DNA of 64,000 bases from Epiperipatus broadwayi (lineage: Eukaryota; Onychophora; Udeonychophora; Euonychophora; Peripatidae), in assembly GCA_028023455.1 (NCBI GenBank), contig JAQFVV010006353.1, forward strand, positions 1,426,001-1,490,000, read 5' to 3'. The notes beneath the pieces are model-generated. The model searched no databases. It was given only the letters and a program-made list of their open reading frames with translations, and had not been told where the DNA came from. The translations under genes and the position numbers were made by a program. Every line of letters begins with the position of its first letter. Position 1 is the first letter of the stretch. This document shows positions 12,145-23,128 of this stretch, in pieces.

Positions 12145-12630
12145 ATAAGTAAAGGATTTGAATTTAGGATTTTTCATTCTATAACTCCATCTCCAGCAAC
12201 CGATACACTTGACCATATATATGCCAAAAAGATAAATGATCCCCAATATACGTATTTCATGCAGAACCAGCACTTAGTTGGAATCAGATCATAATCTCTC
12301 ATGCGTATATACAATCCATGGTCTGTCTATATTAAGATTGAACAGGCTTCAACCTTCTCACCTTTCCAACCATTCAACTGGCCATTTCATTAAGAAACCG
12401 ACCAATGGAATGCTCAAAGCTCTTATTGGATTTGATATTGTAGTCCAGTAAAGTTTAAGGGATTGCTATCTTAATATAAACCGATCACCGATTGTATATA
12501 TGTGTGGGGGATTCTGCATGAAGTACATATATTGGCATCATGTCATATGTATCAGTTGCTTGAGATGAAGTGGAGAACCAATATAGACTGAAAAATCCTA
12601 AGTTCAAATCCCTCTACTTAAATATATATA
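12145..12630. repeat. foldback element, arms about 185 bp
   Basis: 12145-12330 and 12455-12625 are inverted copies: GGATTTGAATTTAGGATTTT pairs with AAAATCCTAAGTTCAAATCC, and TTCATGCAGAA with TTCTGCATGAA further in. TA-rich runs flank both ends, compatible with a TA target site. The palindrome at 17041-17147 shares the end sequence. Probably a mariner-type MITE; no coding capacity. Confidence 0.7.
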
Positions 12631-13200
12631 TATATATATATGTCAATGATAAATACTTTGATGTTACATTGAAACACTATTTAAGTAAAAAAAAAAAAGA
12701 AATGCATTATACATTATTTATTTAATTAAAGATACAGTGTTTTTAAAATTATAAATATTAATTACAATATTTGTTAGTTATTGTTGTTTATATTATTGAT
12801 ATATACATATCCGTTTCGGAAAAAAGTTAATTTAATCCGATTGTCATTTCTGATTAAAACTTCATGTTATAAGGCAAGATTTAAAATTTTACAACAATAT
12901 ATATATATACTTAATTAAATACTGCATAAATATGTAATAATGCTAGCATTATTTATCTACACCTTTTATAGAAAGTTTCTGATATTTCAGGCAGCATTGT
13001 TTCGTGAAAAACTCAACTGACATTTTGCTAGATGTATGTTTATGTTATCAAATCTGACATCATCAGTAACTTGGGAAATCAATTGAGATTCCAATAAATA
13101 TAGTAAATGTAATCTTTTAATATATTCGCTAAGTTCAACGTAAAAACAATAAGATATTCCATGACCCAGTTTATATTGTGCAGTTCAGCAGCAAATTGTT
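12631..13200. other. intronic, no gene seen
   Basis: A+T-rich sequence with short poly-A and TA runs; nothing recognised. Confidence 0.5.
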
Positions 13201-13204
13201 TTTT

Positions 13205-13575
13205 TCCTATCACATAACATTTAGGGTAAGCTTTGTAATCAATAGATGCCAGACGGTTACTTATTAAATTTCTATCCAATGATGTACCTATCTAGTGACC
13301 CCAAAATAGATTTTAGCTTATGACTTACATCAGTGAAGAGTTTTTGTATTTGGAAGCAGTGTGCCTGGACCTTTGGAATTACAACCTATTTCTTCCAGCA
13401 GTTATCTTTTACTTCTTTGTTTTACTATCAAGCTATCAGCTCAAATTGAAAAAATATATTAACGTTTTCAATTCAAGCCAATTTTGCCTGTATGGTCATA
13501 TAGATCTGAAACCAGTTCAGTATCTATATATTGTGTCGTCCTTAGTTTTTTAATAACAATGGCATCCTTACAAGT
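13205..13575 (-). repeat. 300-bp hammerhead-repeat unit, old copy
   Basis: Strongly diverged single copy in minus orientation, recognisable by ATCAATAGATGCCAGA (13240-13255), the CTTCACTGATGT box around 13328-13340 and the distal part TTTTCAATTCAAGCCAATTTT. It shows that a full unit extends about 300 bp beyond the ribozyme motif. The motif itself is degraded (GAAA lost). Confidence 0.65.
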
Positions 13576-14184
13576 TTAAAAATATTTGTCATTGGAAAAA
13601 GAAAAAAAAAAACATATTTGTGGAAGATGTGTGATCTATTCAAGGAATAATCAAGTAGGAAAATTTTTCTGAGATAATTTGCAAGACAGATTTCAAAGAA
13701 TCATTTAAATGTGCTTGCAAATAACGCCACCTTTTGTGAGCTTGCCAAAAATTGTTGAGATTTGTGGTAAATGAATAAATGAATCATTTTAGCTTAAATA
13801 ACAGCTTTAAGAATTATATAAAAAAAGTATTTTTTCTTTATTTTGCTGAAGACTATTAGTTACATAAATATTATTTAAAAGTATATCGGTTTAAAATATT
13901 TTGTTATTTCAATCTTGTCAGACATTTATGAGTGTATGTGTTTAAAAGCTGTTAGCAAGAATTTTAAGTGCACAGAATGTAAAATGACACAACTGGATTT
14001 TGAACAAAGTTTGCTTTTGCCCCACTTAAATCATTGAAAAATGTCCTCTGAGATTTTCAATAAAGACTAAGAAAATTTAAAAAATGTCTTAATAATAATT
14101 GCAATTAACATTTTGTAAAGCGTAAGAGATATTCTAATTTGTAAGATGTAAAGGATATATTAGGCCATCTGTATATTAGTAAAA

Positions 14185-14452
14185 GAACGTTGAGAAGAAT
14201 TCTTGCCAAATTTTGGCAAGGTGAATCTCTAGAACTAACAATAGATCTTAATGGAACATGATCCTTACGGATTTTAGGTAGACCACAAAGATGAGGAATT
14301 TTGCTGAAGTATGATGTTATTTTTCTTTTTTTCTGAATCGGTGAATTACCTGCGATGCTTTCTGAGTAATGCTTGTGACTTTTGTTCCATACTCGGTATC
14401 GTATTTTTTGCACTTTTCTATATTGGCTTGCTGTGAGGAGTTCTTGTATTTT
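14185..14452 (-). mobile_element. PLE copy 2, inverted 5' segment
   Basis: The minus strand reads NNKIQELLTASQYRKV, then PHLCGLPKIRKDHVPLRSIV and SPCQNLARILLNVLL. These match the PLE N-terminal RT region ending in the block GLPKIHK...PLRPIVS...SP...LAK-x-L. The next residues of the protein continue on the plus strand at 14453, with about ten residues present in both pieces (LARILLNVL versus LARFLLKVL). That is the geometry of a 5' inversion, not of random rearrangement. Confidence 0.8.
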
Positions 14453-15779
14453 GTTGTTGGCAAGATTTCTTCTCAAGGTTCTAAGTCCTTTGGCATACAA
14501 GACCCAGTTCTTTGTCAGGGATTCTAGACCCTTTGTAGAATTAATCAAGAACATGAAAATTGAAAGAACTGACTTACTGGTAAGCTTAGATGTTGAAAAT
14601 TTATTCATTAATGTACCATGTGAAGAAGCATTTTCTATTGTAAGGAAAAGATTAAATGGTGATAACAGTTTACAAACCAGAACAGCTCTTCCTAATGATA
14701 GTATAATGGAACCATTAACATTCTGTATAAAAACAACCTACTTTCAATATAACACAGAATTCTTCCTATAAAGTCAAGGAATGGCTATGGGTTCACCACT
14801 GTCTCCTTTGATTAGCAATATTTACTTGGAAGAACTTGAAACCACAGCCATAAAAACTACTCCATATCCACCTAAAGTTTGGCTTTGCTATGTGGATGAT
14901 ACATTTGTTTTATAGCCATATGGTGAAATACTGCTTCAAATTTTCTGGAAACACATAAACAACATATCCTCTTCAATTAAATTTACAATAGAATCAGAAC
15001 TAGGAACAAAAATGTGGCATTTTTAGATGTTCTTGTGACAAGACTCCCTCATGGCAAAATCAACTGCAGTTTACCGAAAACCTACACATACAGGAAAATA
15101 TCTAGCCTATACGTACAATCACACCAGAAACACAAAACATGGAGTTATACTATCACTATGGAAAAGAACAAAAGAGGTTTGTTCAGAAACTAGCGATTTG
15201 GAAAAAGAAAAGATCTATATAAAACAAACTCTTATGAAAAATGATTATCCATCAGCTGTTATTAAGAAAACTTTAAATAGACAAAAAGATCCATCAAGAG
15301 AAAAGACACTTATTAGTACTGTAGTGTACCCATACATTCCAAAAATAGCAGACAAATTAATGAAAATCTGTAATCAGTATAGCATTAGAACAACTTTCCA
15401 GAGCCATACTACGCTATGAGGAATTTTAACATTTATAATGCTGAAAAGAAAAAACTGTATCTATGAAATATCATGCGACTGTGGAAGAACATATATTAGT
15501 GAGACTAGTCGTCCCATTGATGTAAGAACATAAACTGATGATTAGAAGAGAGAAAACAGATGTGTCTAAGGTAGCAGACCATGTATGTATTGGGAAAATT
15601 CAAAAATATTGGATAGAGAAGAAAAGGTACGAAGAAGAAAATTTAAAGAAACTGCTTACATGACAATGGTAAAAAATCCCATAAACCAACCTAGTGTGAC
15701 TATACATAATGTATCGAAACCATTAAACAACTTTGCTTTTAGGAAAAAGTGGAAAAATCAGGAAGAACCTCATAAATAA
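14453..15779 (+). mobile_element. PLE copy 2, RT core to GIY-YIG
   Basis: In order: LARFLLKVLSPL; RT motif A LVSLDVENLFINVP (about 14577-14618); motif B GMAMGSPLSPLISNIYLEE (14779-14835); motif C CYVDDTFVL (YVDD at 14889-14900); the PLE-typical VYRKPTHTGKYL (15069-15104); and an endonuclease start CIYEISCDCGRTYIS (about 15453-15497). Here the YIG glycine is replaced by serine. Stops and shifts break the frame at 14769, 14914, 15027 and after 15415. Non-functional, but well enough preserved to classify. Confidence 0.88.
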
Positions 15780-15803
15780 GTGTATGAAATTTCTACTGAC
15801 TTT

Positions 15804-16026
15804 GGCAGGATGGCTTAGTTGGTTAGAGCATTATCTTAAAATTCAATAATCAAGAATCTAAGGACCCAGGTTCGAATCCCATGCTAGTACTGTCACTGGT
15901 CAGGCCAGCAACACCTGAAGTAGAGGGAGGAATAATACCTCTCTTAAATATTGTGCATATACTAACCTGTTTGATGTGCTATTACTAACAGTTGAATGTA
16001 TTTGGAATATTTAAATAAAGTTAAAT
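15804..16026 (+). mobile_element. tRNA-headed SINE (family 1), directly after PLE copy 2
   Basis: An A-box-like TGGCTTAGTTGG and a perfect B-box GGTTCGAATCC (15869-15879) form a tRNA-like head, with extra sequence between the boxes so it is not a working tRNA gene. A body (CAGGCCAGCAACACCTGAAG) and a tail ending in TTTAAATAAAG follow. It starts 25 bp after the PLE stop codon with no obvious duplication between them. The same unit occurs at 19178-19505. Confidence 0.8.
15915..15950 (+). ncRNA. decayed hammerhead-like motif in SINE family 1
   Basis: CTGAAGT, then a GAGG-rich strand and its CCTCTC partner, then TTAAAT where the better copy (19314-19318) has GAAAC. It is mentioned because the two copies together show the topology. 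Confidence 0.3.
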
Positions 16027-16570
16027 TTTTCTAAAGACATTCAATACACATTAGATGATGTAAATAGCCCAATATAAAAATACAACTAGAACACCAACAT
16101 CACAAACCTTCAGGAAAACACAAAAATGCAGTTTGTGTCAAAAAAAATCGGCATTGTCTTGATATTGAATTTTATTTACCAAGCTTTTTTAGGATATCAT
16201 GAATTTGACACTTTCATTAAATCTTTTGTAAACTTGTGTTTTCCTCAGAATAGCCTTTTTGTAATCTGTTTCATACATTACAACTATTTACCCTGCCGTT
16301 TGCTCTAAAAGGACACAGAATTTCACATTATTCCAACTTTTCAGCCATTACAACAATCAACAAATGCATGAAATGCACTTTACAAAAAAATGTGCCACAT
16401 GGTACCACAATTTCACATGCTTGGGAGATTGATGCAGAAGGACCTCTGCAAGATAAGTAGCAGTGGGAGCATGTATGACAACAAATGCATTTACCAGAGA
16501 TCGATTCCGGTTATTTTTGGGTCCCTCTTCATTTAGATCATGTATTATGAGATGTGACAGTGTGTTTTGT
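16027..16570. other. intronic, no gene seen
   Basis: A+T-rich sequence with a 60-codon open frame at 16126-16308 that shows no known motif. Confidence 0.4.
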
Positions 16571-16574
16571 TTCT

Positions 16575-16900
16575 TAACCCATGATGGAATAATGTGTCAA
16601 CGTTAAATCGGGCAAAACTACTGTTAAAATATTTGAAATGACAAACTGTATATAGTAGTGAACTGTAAGTCGCAAGAACATCTTCAAGTGGTTAATAAGA
16701 TTTTGTGATGGCAGGGAGAACATTGAAAGTGATTGTTATATTTCATTCCATAGCTTATGATGTAGATACTAAAATTTTTGTGATGAATGGCTAAATTTTG
16801 TAACATTGTAATAAGTGCATTGGTTTAAAGATGGTGTTCCAGGCAGTTTGGAGAAAGAATCAGTTACCTTTTCACAGGGATATGTTATGTGTATAAACAT
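16575..16900 (+). mobile_element. mariner transposase remnant
   Basis: Degenerate frames read NVKSGKTTVKIFEM and, after stops, RKNIFKWLIRFCDGRENIESD. These follow the N-terminal helix-turn-helix of mariner transposase (K-x-GKTA-x-x-x-EM ... SR-x-x-VF-W-x-RF-x-x-GRE-x-x-x-D). A terminal-inverted-repeat-like TACCTTTTCACAGGGATATG lies at 16865-16884. Most of the catalytic domain is missing. Confidence 0.6.
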
Positions 16901-17040
16901 GATTACAATTTATTTTGCATGTTCCAAATGTACTGCACACCTAAATATGATATAATCTTTTGCAAATAAATATTTTAATGATTATTACTAAGAATTGAAA
17001 TACCAGGCACTCTTAAACCTGGAGCCTAATTGTAAATATA

Positions 17041-17147
17041 AGGGATTTGAACTCAGATTTTCAAGCCACTTCACTATCCATACTATCTCACACTATGAGA
17101 TAGTATGGATTGTGAAGTGGCTTGAAAATCTGAGTTCTAATTCCCTA
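17041..17147. repeat. near-perfect palindrome, arms about 50 bp
   Basis: 17041-17090 and 17095-17147 are inverted with a 5-base centre; CTCAGATTTTCAAGCCACTT pairs with its exact complement. The arm ends match the ends of the 12145-12630 foldback, so it looks like a minimal derivative. The 11-mer GATTATTACTA lies on both sides (about 16979 and 17154), a possible duplication. Confidence 0.75.
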
Positions 17148-17354
17148 TATTTTGATTATTACTAAATATTTTTTGCCATAAAATTCTCACAAATATTTCT
17201 GGCCTTGATATATACTTTAAAATTAATTTAAAGATGAATGTGTCTATTATTAAACACTACCACAGAAAAATTAGGTCAACCCAATTCCACTTTTTCCATA
17301 TGTTATAATATATAATTGTATATATACGTCTTCCTTCTTCAGTAATTTGGCTTA

Positions 17355-17695
17355 TTCATATACAACAATATATCTTATTAAATAATCATGGTCTTCTTAC
17401 ACCTTTATACAAATAGTTTTTATTAATATAATAACAGTTTCAACTGTTTCTCACAGTCTTTTTCAGATCTCTATCTATTGCCCTACCTTTCCCTTTCCAC
17501 CATTGTGGAAAGGGAAAGATAGAGCAATAGATTGAGATCTAAAGAAGACTGCGAGGAACAGTCAAAACTGTTATTAGAGCAATAGATTGAGATCTGAAGA
17601 AGACTGTGCGGAACAGTCAAAACTTATTATATTAATAAAAATTATTTGCTTAAAGTTGTAAGAAGACTGATTATTTAATAAGATATAATGTTATA
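17355..17695. repeat. foldback element with three hammerhead-like motifs
   Basis: Arms 17358-17503 and 17507-17692 are inverted around CCACCATTGTGG; the right arm has a partial internal duplication. The motifs are CTGAAGA-A-GACTG(TGCGGAA)CAGTC-AAAAC at 17594-17623 (+), a similar decayed one near 17539 (+), and CTGAAAA...GAAAC on the minus strand at about 17434-17467. The 5-bp stem is kept in each, and GAAAC is intact in the minus copy. Confidence 0.6.
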
Positions 17696-17699
17696 ATAC

Positions 17700-18438
17700 T
17701 TAAAACATTCAATTTATCACGGAATAACAACAATTGGAAAAAGCTTGTAGATCCCAAAATGCATTTCATGTTGAATCAGCATTCATTCATTTGGTCGATG
17801 GCACAATTTGTCATATGTCCTTATTACCTTTGCTGTGTATTTATCAATATAAAATTATTACAATTTATTGTGGAAGTACCATATTTATCTTACAATGACA
17901 CCATAAAGCCCCAGATAAATAACATTACGATTGTTCCTAATAATTTTTTGATCTAGAAATTGTCATAACGTTTTTTAGCGTTGATATAGACTTTAAACTT
18001 TAATTAAAGATAATCATTAAGTTATTTGTCTGGATCATTTGCCCTTTTCAGATATCTTTTATTCATATAATTAGAGCATATGTGGTAAAATGAAAGGTCT
18101 AAATTACATGAATAGGTTTGTAAAATTGATTTTGTAAAAACATTTGTACAATTTTAGAATCATATCCAAAGCAAATATTTGAGATAATATGACAACAGAC
18201 AGAATCATTGGAACCCTCTTTAATAATCATTACAGAATGAGATTTTTTTAAAGTTATTACCGTATTTAAATTTTTGTGATTAAATAATTATATTATTTTA
18301 TAATTTGATTAATATTATTATTACTCTTACTGTTGTGCATTGGATTAATTTTAATCTGGTTATGATAATGTTTATATTATTAGTATTAATTTATGTTAAG
18401 GCTGGAAGTTTCATTTAATAATCTTGATTTTATTTCAG
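17700..18438. other. intron a-b, right end: no gene seen
   Basis: A+T-rich sequence leading to the exon b acceptor; nothing recognised. Confidence 0.5.
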
Positions 18439-18622
18439 TGTCGAGAAAAATTAATTACTCGCCAAAAATTAATTAATCAAGATTACAAAGTGAGCCACGG
18501 TCTAGCTCAGGCTTGTCGAGATGATATCAAGGCTTATAAATGTCGCAGTCGGGCTCCACTCAATACCCGTGAAGTGAAATTGAGCTATATTCTTCTTTGC
18601 TTAGAAGATGCCATGCATAGAG
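18439..18622 (+). CDS. GLG1: GLG1 exon b: 61 codons plus one base
   Basis: The acceptor TTTCAG|TGT gives phase 0 and the donor AG|GTAAGT leaves one base (phase 1). The exon starts with C-R-E-K and contains TRQKLINQDYKVSH, a stretch nearly identical to the family block TRQKLIxQDYKVS. It continues through four cysteines and ends M-H-R-G. The cysteine spacing completes the repeat begun in exon a and starts the next. The left-over G joins GT of exon c to make glycine, which confirms the junction. Confidence 0.95.
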
Positions 18623-19078
18623 GTAAGTCTTAGGTATCATGCTTATGGCAAATAAAATTAAAATCTCATTACCAAGAACATCACATGACTTTTGTCAGTT
18701 TATTCATAAGCTTCTAAAATTAAATATCTTAATCTTACCCCAGAACCATCTAGTGTAAGCCTGAGTAATCAATAGTAATCAGATGGTATAAGGCTATATC
18801 CATATGACATATTATTAAGTAATAATATATAATTAACTGAAGACTACTAGATGTTTGTACTAAATTATCCTGATAATTGTAAAGTATTCGGACTTATTTG
18901 TTTCATTAATATGTTTATATTTTTAGCGTTACATATTTGATGTATCTTAAAATTATTTGCATGCTTGTTAAAATCTTTAGAATTTCAGCGAAATTAATAT
19001 TTGAAACTATAAGCTGGCTTTATTTTTATATTGGACTATTTCCAACATCTAATATCTGTGTTGAATGTTTTTAGAAAA

Positions 19079-19505
19079 GTTTAATTTTATTTAAATATTC
19101 CAAATGGATTCAACTGTTACTAATATCACAGCAAACAACTGTTAGTAATATCACAGCAAACAGGTTAGTATATGCACTGATGGCTCAGTTGGTTAGAGCG
19201 TTACCTTAAATTTCAATAATTAAGAATCTAAGGACCCAGGTTCGAATCCCATGCTAGTACTGTCACTGGTCAGGCCAGCAACACCCGAAGAAGAGGGGAG
19301 AAAAATACTTCTCGAAACATTGTGCATATACTAACCCTGTTTGCTGCGATATTACTAACAGTTAGTGCATATACTAACCTGTTTGCTGTGATATTACTAA
19401 CAGTTGTTTGCTGTGATATTACTAACAGTTGGTGCATATACTAGCCTGTTTGCTGTGATATTACTAACAGTTGAATGCATTTGGAATATTTAAATAAAAT
19501 TAAAC
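19079..19505 (+). mobile_element. SINE family 1 with inverted tail in front and duplicated tail units
   Basis: The tRNA-like head starts at 19178 with GATGGCTCAGTTGG and B-box GGTTCGAATCC (19239-19249). Its tail unit (GTGCATATACTAACC ... ATTACTAACAGTT) is repeated about three times to 19505. In front of the head, 19079-19177 is the reverse complement of the tail end, so the insertion begins with an inverted copy of its own 3' end. This is the same geometry as the PLE ends at 325-870. Confidence 0.8.
19285..19318 (+). ncRNA. hammerhead-like motif in SINE family 1 tail
   Basis: CCGAAGA (CUGANGA with one change) at 19285-19291, one A, a 6-bp stem GAGGGG (19293-19298) / CTTCTC (19308-19313) including two G-U pairs, then GAAAC (19314-19318). 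The 15915-15950 copy has the CTG but lost GAAAC, so the ancestor probably had both. It could instead be a conserved SINE central domain with another role. Confidence 0.4.
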
Positions 19506-19509
19506 TACG

Positions 19510-21480
19510 AATCTAACTTCACCAGCCAGGTGCACTCAGTAAATTTAACAAAATTGACATACGAAATAAACCTTTACTTAGCCAATGTTTGAAACGTTGA
19601 AGCAAACCAATTACAATAAGGAAAAGGAGAATAAGATGAATATTACAATAGAAATATTAATAATTTTCAATTTAATATACATTTTAAGTTGCTTTTTTTT
19701 CCTTACTAAATTTAACAGGCTGTAAGTTGAACATTAATTTTTGAAATTTGCCAACATTAAATTTCATTATTAAACAAAATAATTATTATGTACAGTGTTA
19801 TATGTATATATATATATTTAAATTCTCATTATTAGCAATAGTTCATCAAACAAGTCTTTTCTTTAATAAATATATTTTTGCAATTAATAATTACTTTTCT
19901 AAGTGCAATTTAAACTGAACTTGTACTACTTAAAAATTTTCCCCGTTCTCTACTTTAACTAACAAACAAAAAGAAAATGAACTTATTATTATTTTTATAT
20001 TATTAAAGTTTTCCAAGTATTTTTCAATCAATATATGGTTGAAATTGGGCTTTTGATCTCTGGGAATTTGTATTTATACCTTGGCCCCACATTGGGCGTT
20101 AACTTATAAAAATATCTGTAACTATCAAAATGTACAGCTCGCACACAAATCATCTAAGGACAATTTGCATAGAATCTCCACATTCCGGCATCACATGATC
20201 AGCAAATATTTTTTTTTATCACTTGCTAAGATTGGCTAGATATGTGAGACTATCATAATTTATTTAATCTTAATTAACTTATTGATTGCAAAGTAATGAG
20301 AAAAACTAAATATAATCAAACATTACAATTTAATACATTTTTACAACACATATGATAGCTTAATTAGCCACAATCCATTTTACCTGGGATTTAATTTACA
20401 TGTTTATTTCACTGCCCTATCAATTTTTAAAATAAGTTAATACAATTAGCCATTTATGGATTTTAGGTTTATGCATAGATATTGTAGAGTATAATACATT
20501 CATAATTGTTTATGAACAGAGATAAACTTGCTGTATAGACCAACAATTACAACTAATTATTATTACAGTTTTAACATGCACTGTATTCATTAACTGCGAT
20601 AAATCATTTCATAAACTGTTTAAAGAACTGGACTATCATAAATACTGTCAGGATTTAATGCAGATAAGTAACTAAATGCTATATAAGGGAAAACAACATC
20701 TGCGTTATGTTATTCATGAATATACAAATACATGTAAGCCAGTAATACGCTATACGATATGAATTTGTTTCTATCATGTACTACAGAAAAGTACTAAGTG
20801 TAAAAAGGACTGGCAATCACAAACCGTTTCATGCAAAACGTATAAAAAACAAGGCAGATGATACATGGTACAAAGGTCTGTCCACCACATACTACTTCTA
20901 TAAATAAAATAATGACTGCCAAGTGTCCGGCAATTGCAACTGTATCACAATCATTTATGAATAAATAAAACACGCACAAACGAGTCTCATATATAAACAA
21001 AACAGTCTGAAATAAAGTTGCAGCAGTTTACTTATATTAATATACCCAAATTCCTGTTCCCAAAACTGGGGGATAATTTGCTTAAAACTGTAAACTATTA
21101 AAAAATAATAAAAAGACAATCTTAAATTAGTCTGTCTATACAGACTGTTTTGTACCTGATCTACAGTTCATCAAGCTACAATTAAATTATTATTTTGACA
21201 ACTTTTTATATTTACAGATGGTGGAAATGACTGGTTTCAAAATATTAAATCTGTAAAAGTATTGCGATAAAGAAAAAAAACTAAATGCTCTATATAAAAA
21301 AATTACTCTTAGATTTACGCCGATTGAATTGTGGCATGATCAAATAAGACAAAATATCAAATCTGTCATACTAGCTTATAAATAGATTTACAAAATCAAT
21401 AATAACAATAATTTATAAAATACTTACAGGATAATGGAGATAAATATGTAATGTTTTAGACAATATATTTTAAAGGTCAT
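19510..21480. other. intron b-c: no gene seen
   Basis: A+T-rich sequence without recognisable coding or repeat structure. Confidence 0.45.
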
Positions 21481-21489
21481 ATCTATTTC

Positions 21490-22110
21490 CTTTCATCAGT
21501 AAGAGTTCGAGCTCGGACTTCAGGTATTAGTAGGCTTTTAGCAGACTTCATTTGTTTAACCATAGCTATAGCAGTGGTAGGTTTTAATCATACTATTCTT
21601 AATTCCACAGGCAGCATTGGATAGTAGTTTATTGGTTGACTGATAACTGGTTTCTCCTCAAAGCAGTAGACTCTTGGAGTTTAGGCATGTAATAGATACA
21701 ATGCTTCTTAAGTTGTAGGTACATTAGCTGAAGGCTCTTTTCTCATACTTATGGACTTTCGGCCTGCACTCTACTAAGTGGCTGGAGTGAAGCAGATGGC
21801 GGCTTTTCTGCTCCTGCATGATATTTCAACGCCAAGCACAATAAATATAATGGAATCACAATGAAAGACTAACCAGCAGCATAAACTTCTATCGAAGCAA
21901 TTCAGCAATAAGCAATCGGCAATATTAATCACAATGATTTCCAAACACTATTTATAACTCCTGAAGTTCACTTGTTAGCAAAATTGGATCCATCATTGGT
22001 CATTTCAATCCATTGATCTATTGGTGGGAGATAACTCCTGAACTCCTGATTGGTCTTGCAGTTTATTTGTCCAATCAAAGCCTTTACAAAATTTTATCTT
22101 TGAAAGGGAT
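21490..22110. other. G+C-richer block, possibly a promoter-bearing repeat
   Basis: This block has clearly more G+C than its flanks and several CCAAT/ATTGG elements (for example about 21995, 22019 and 22050-22075). It contains no reading frame. A solo LTR or other repeat is possible; no terminal duplication was found. Confidence 0.25.
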
Positions 22111-22898
22111 TACCTGACTAATTTACATCAAATACGTATCTCCTTAATTAATTGATCTGTTTATTAGAATTTTAATTACAGTTTTTAAAAAAATGCCATT
22201 TTCACCTACCTAATTATAAAAAACCTTTACAAATATTAATAAAAGAACTATTTTGCTTTAAATTACTTTTAAAATGAACTTATAATTAATACCATATGAA
22301 AATTGCTGAAATTATTGAATTTAAAACATCCTTCGAATTTTTAAGTTACACATATGGAGCATATATAAATATCGCTTCACTACCATCACAGGAACGTTCA
22401 AAGAAAAAAAGTACTGTTGATTCTTAATTTCCAAAATGCACAAATTCTGAATAATCTTGACTGTTAAAACTTTGAAGTCACAAAGTAAATCTTGGATTCA
22501 CTAAAAGGAAAACTTATAAATGGTTTTTGTCAATAGATGTAATATACTTTTTGTGATTAATTTAGAGGGAATGTGATATTTTTAATTTGATAGTATTATT
22601 GTGAAACCAATCTTTCACTGGTTTTACCAGCACGGAAATATTCGAAACTTATCAAAAATATTTGAATATCTAATATTAAAGACTATTATCAGAAGGGCGA
22701 AATCTGAAAATTTCTGGCTTTATGTTGCAAGTGCATATAACAGCATGTAACATCGATTGTATCAATTACCATGTTATTTGATACAACATTAATATATAAT
22801 TTTAATGAAGTATTTGTTTCTTTTTTCTTTTAATTTTCAAAATTTGAATGATATTAATTTTTATAATTCGTTTCTTTTTAACTCCTTTTTTTTTTTAG

Positions 22899-23128
22899 GT
22901 CAACCCGTAAAAGGAGAATGTCAGGCTGAAATGCTGGATCATCGTCGTAATCTGATGGAAGATTATCGCATTAATCCAAACATTGTTTTACATTGTGAGC
23001 TTGAAATTAGGAATGGTTGTAATGGATTGGAAAAAGAAGGTCGTACCATCCATTGCTTAATGAAATTAGCAAAAGATTCTTGGCGCGATGATATATCGCC
23101 AAAAATTGGACCAGAGTGTTACAGAGAG
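22899..23128 (+). CDS. GLG1: GLG1 exon c: 76 codons after the split glycine
   Basis: A long T run and TTTTTTTAG precede GT|CAA; the exon completes the split glycine and ends in phase 0 at AGAGAG|GTATTT. It carries E-C-Q-A-E-M-L-D-H-R-R and LMEDYRINP, matching the family's ECQxEMLDxRRxLMED block, then KEGRTIHCLMK. Five cysteines are present. Relative to vertebrate GLG1 there are a few extra residues (WRDDISPKIG) before the last cysteine. The upstream in-frame ATG at 22805 is intronic. Confidence 0.95.

Noticed and set aside
12085-12150. TA-rich runs as regulatory elements
   Set aside because: Simple TA microsatellite flanking a foldback element; no regulatory evidence.
14455-14608. Upper part of the 167-codon minus frame ending at 14105
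   Set aside because: The plus strand here reads conserved PLE RT sequence (LSPLAYKTQFFVRDSRPFVE), so the minus reading beyond 14455 is a shadow.
15804-15890. Functional tRNA gene
   Set aside because: B-box is perfect but the sequence between A- and B-box is too long and no acceptor stem closes; an identical structure at 19178 shows it is a SINE head.
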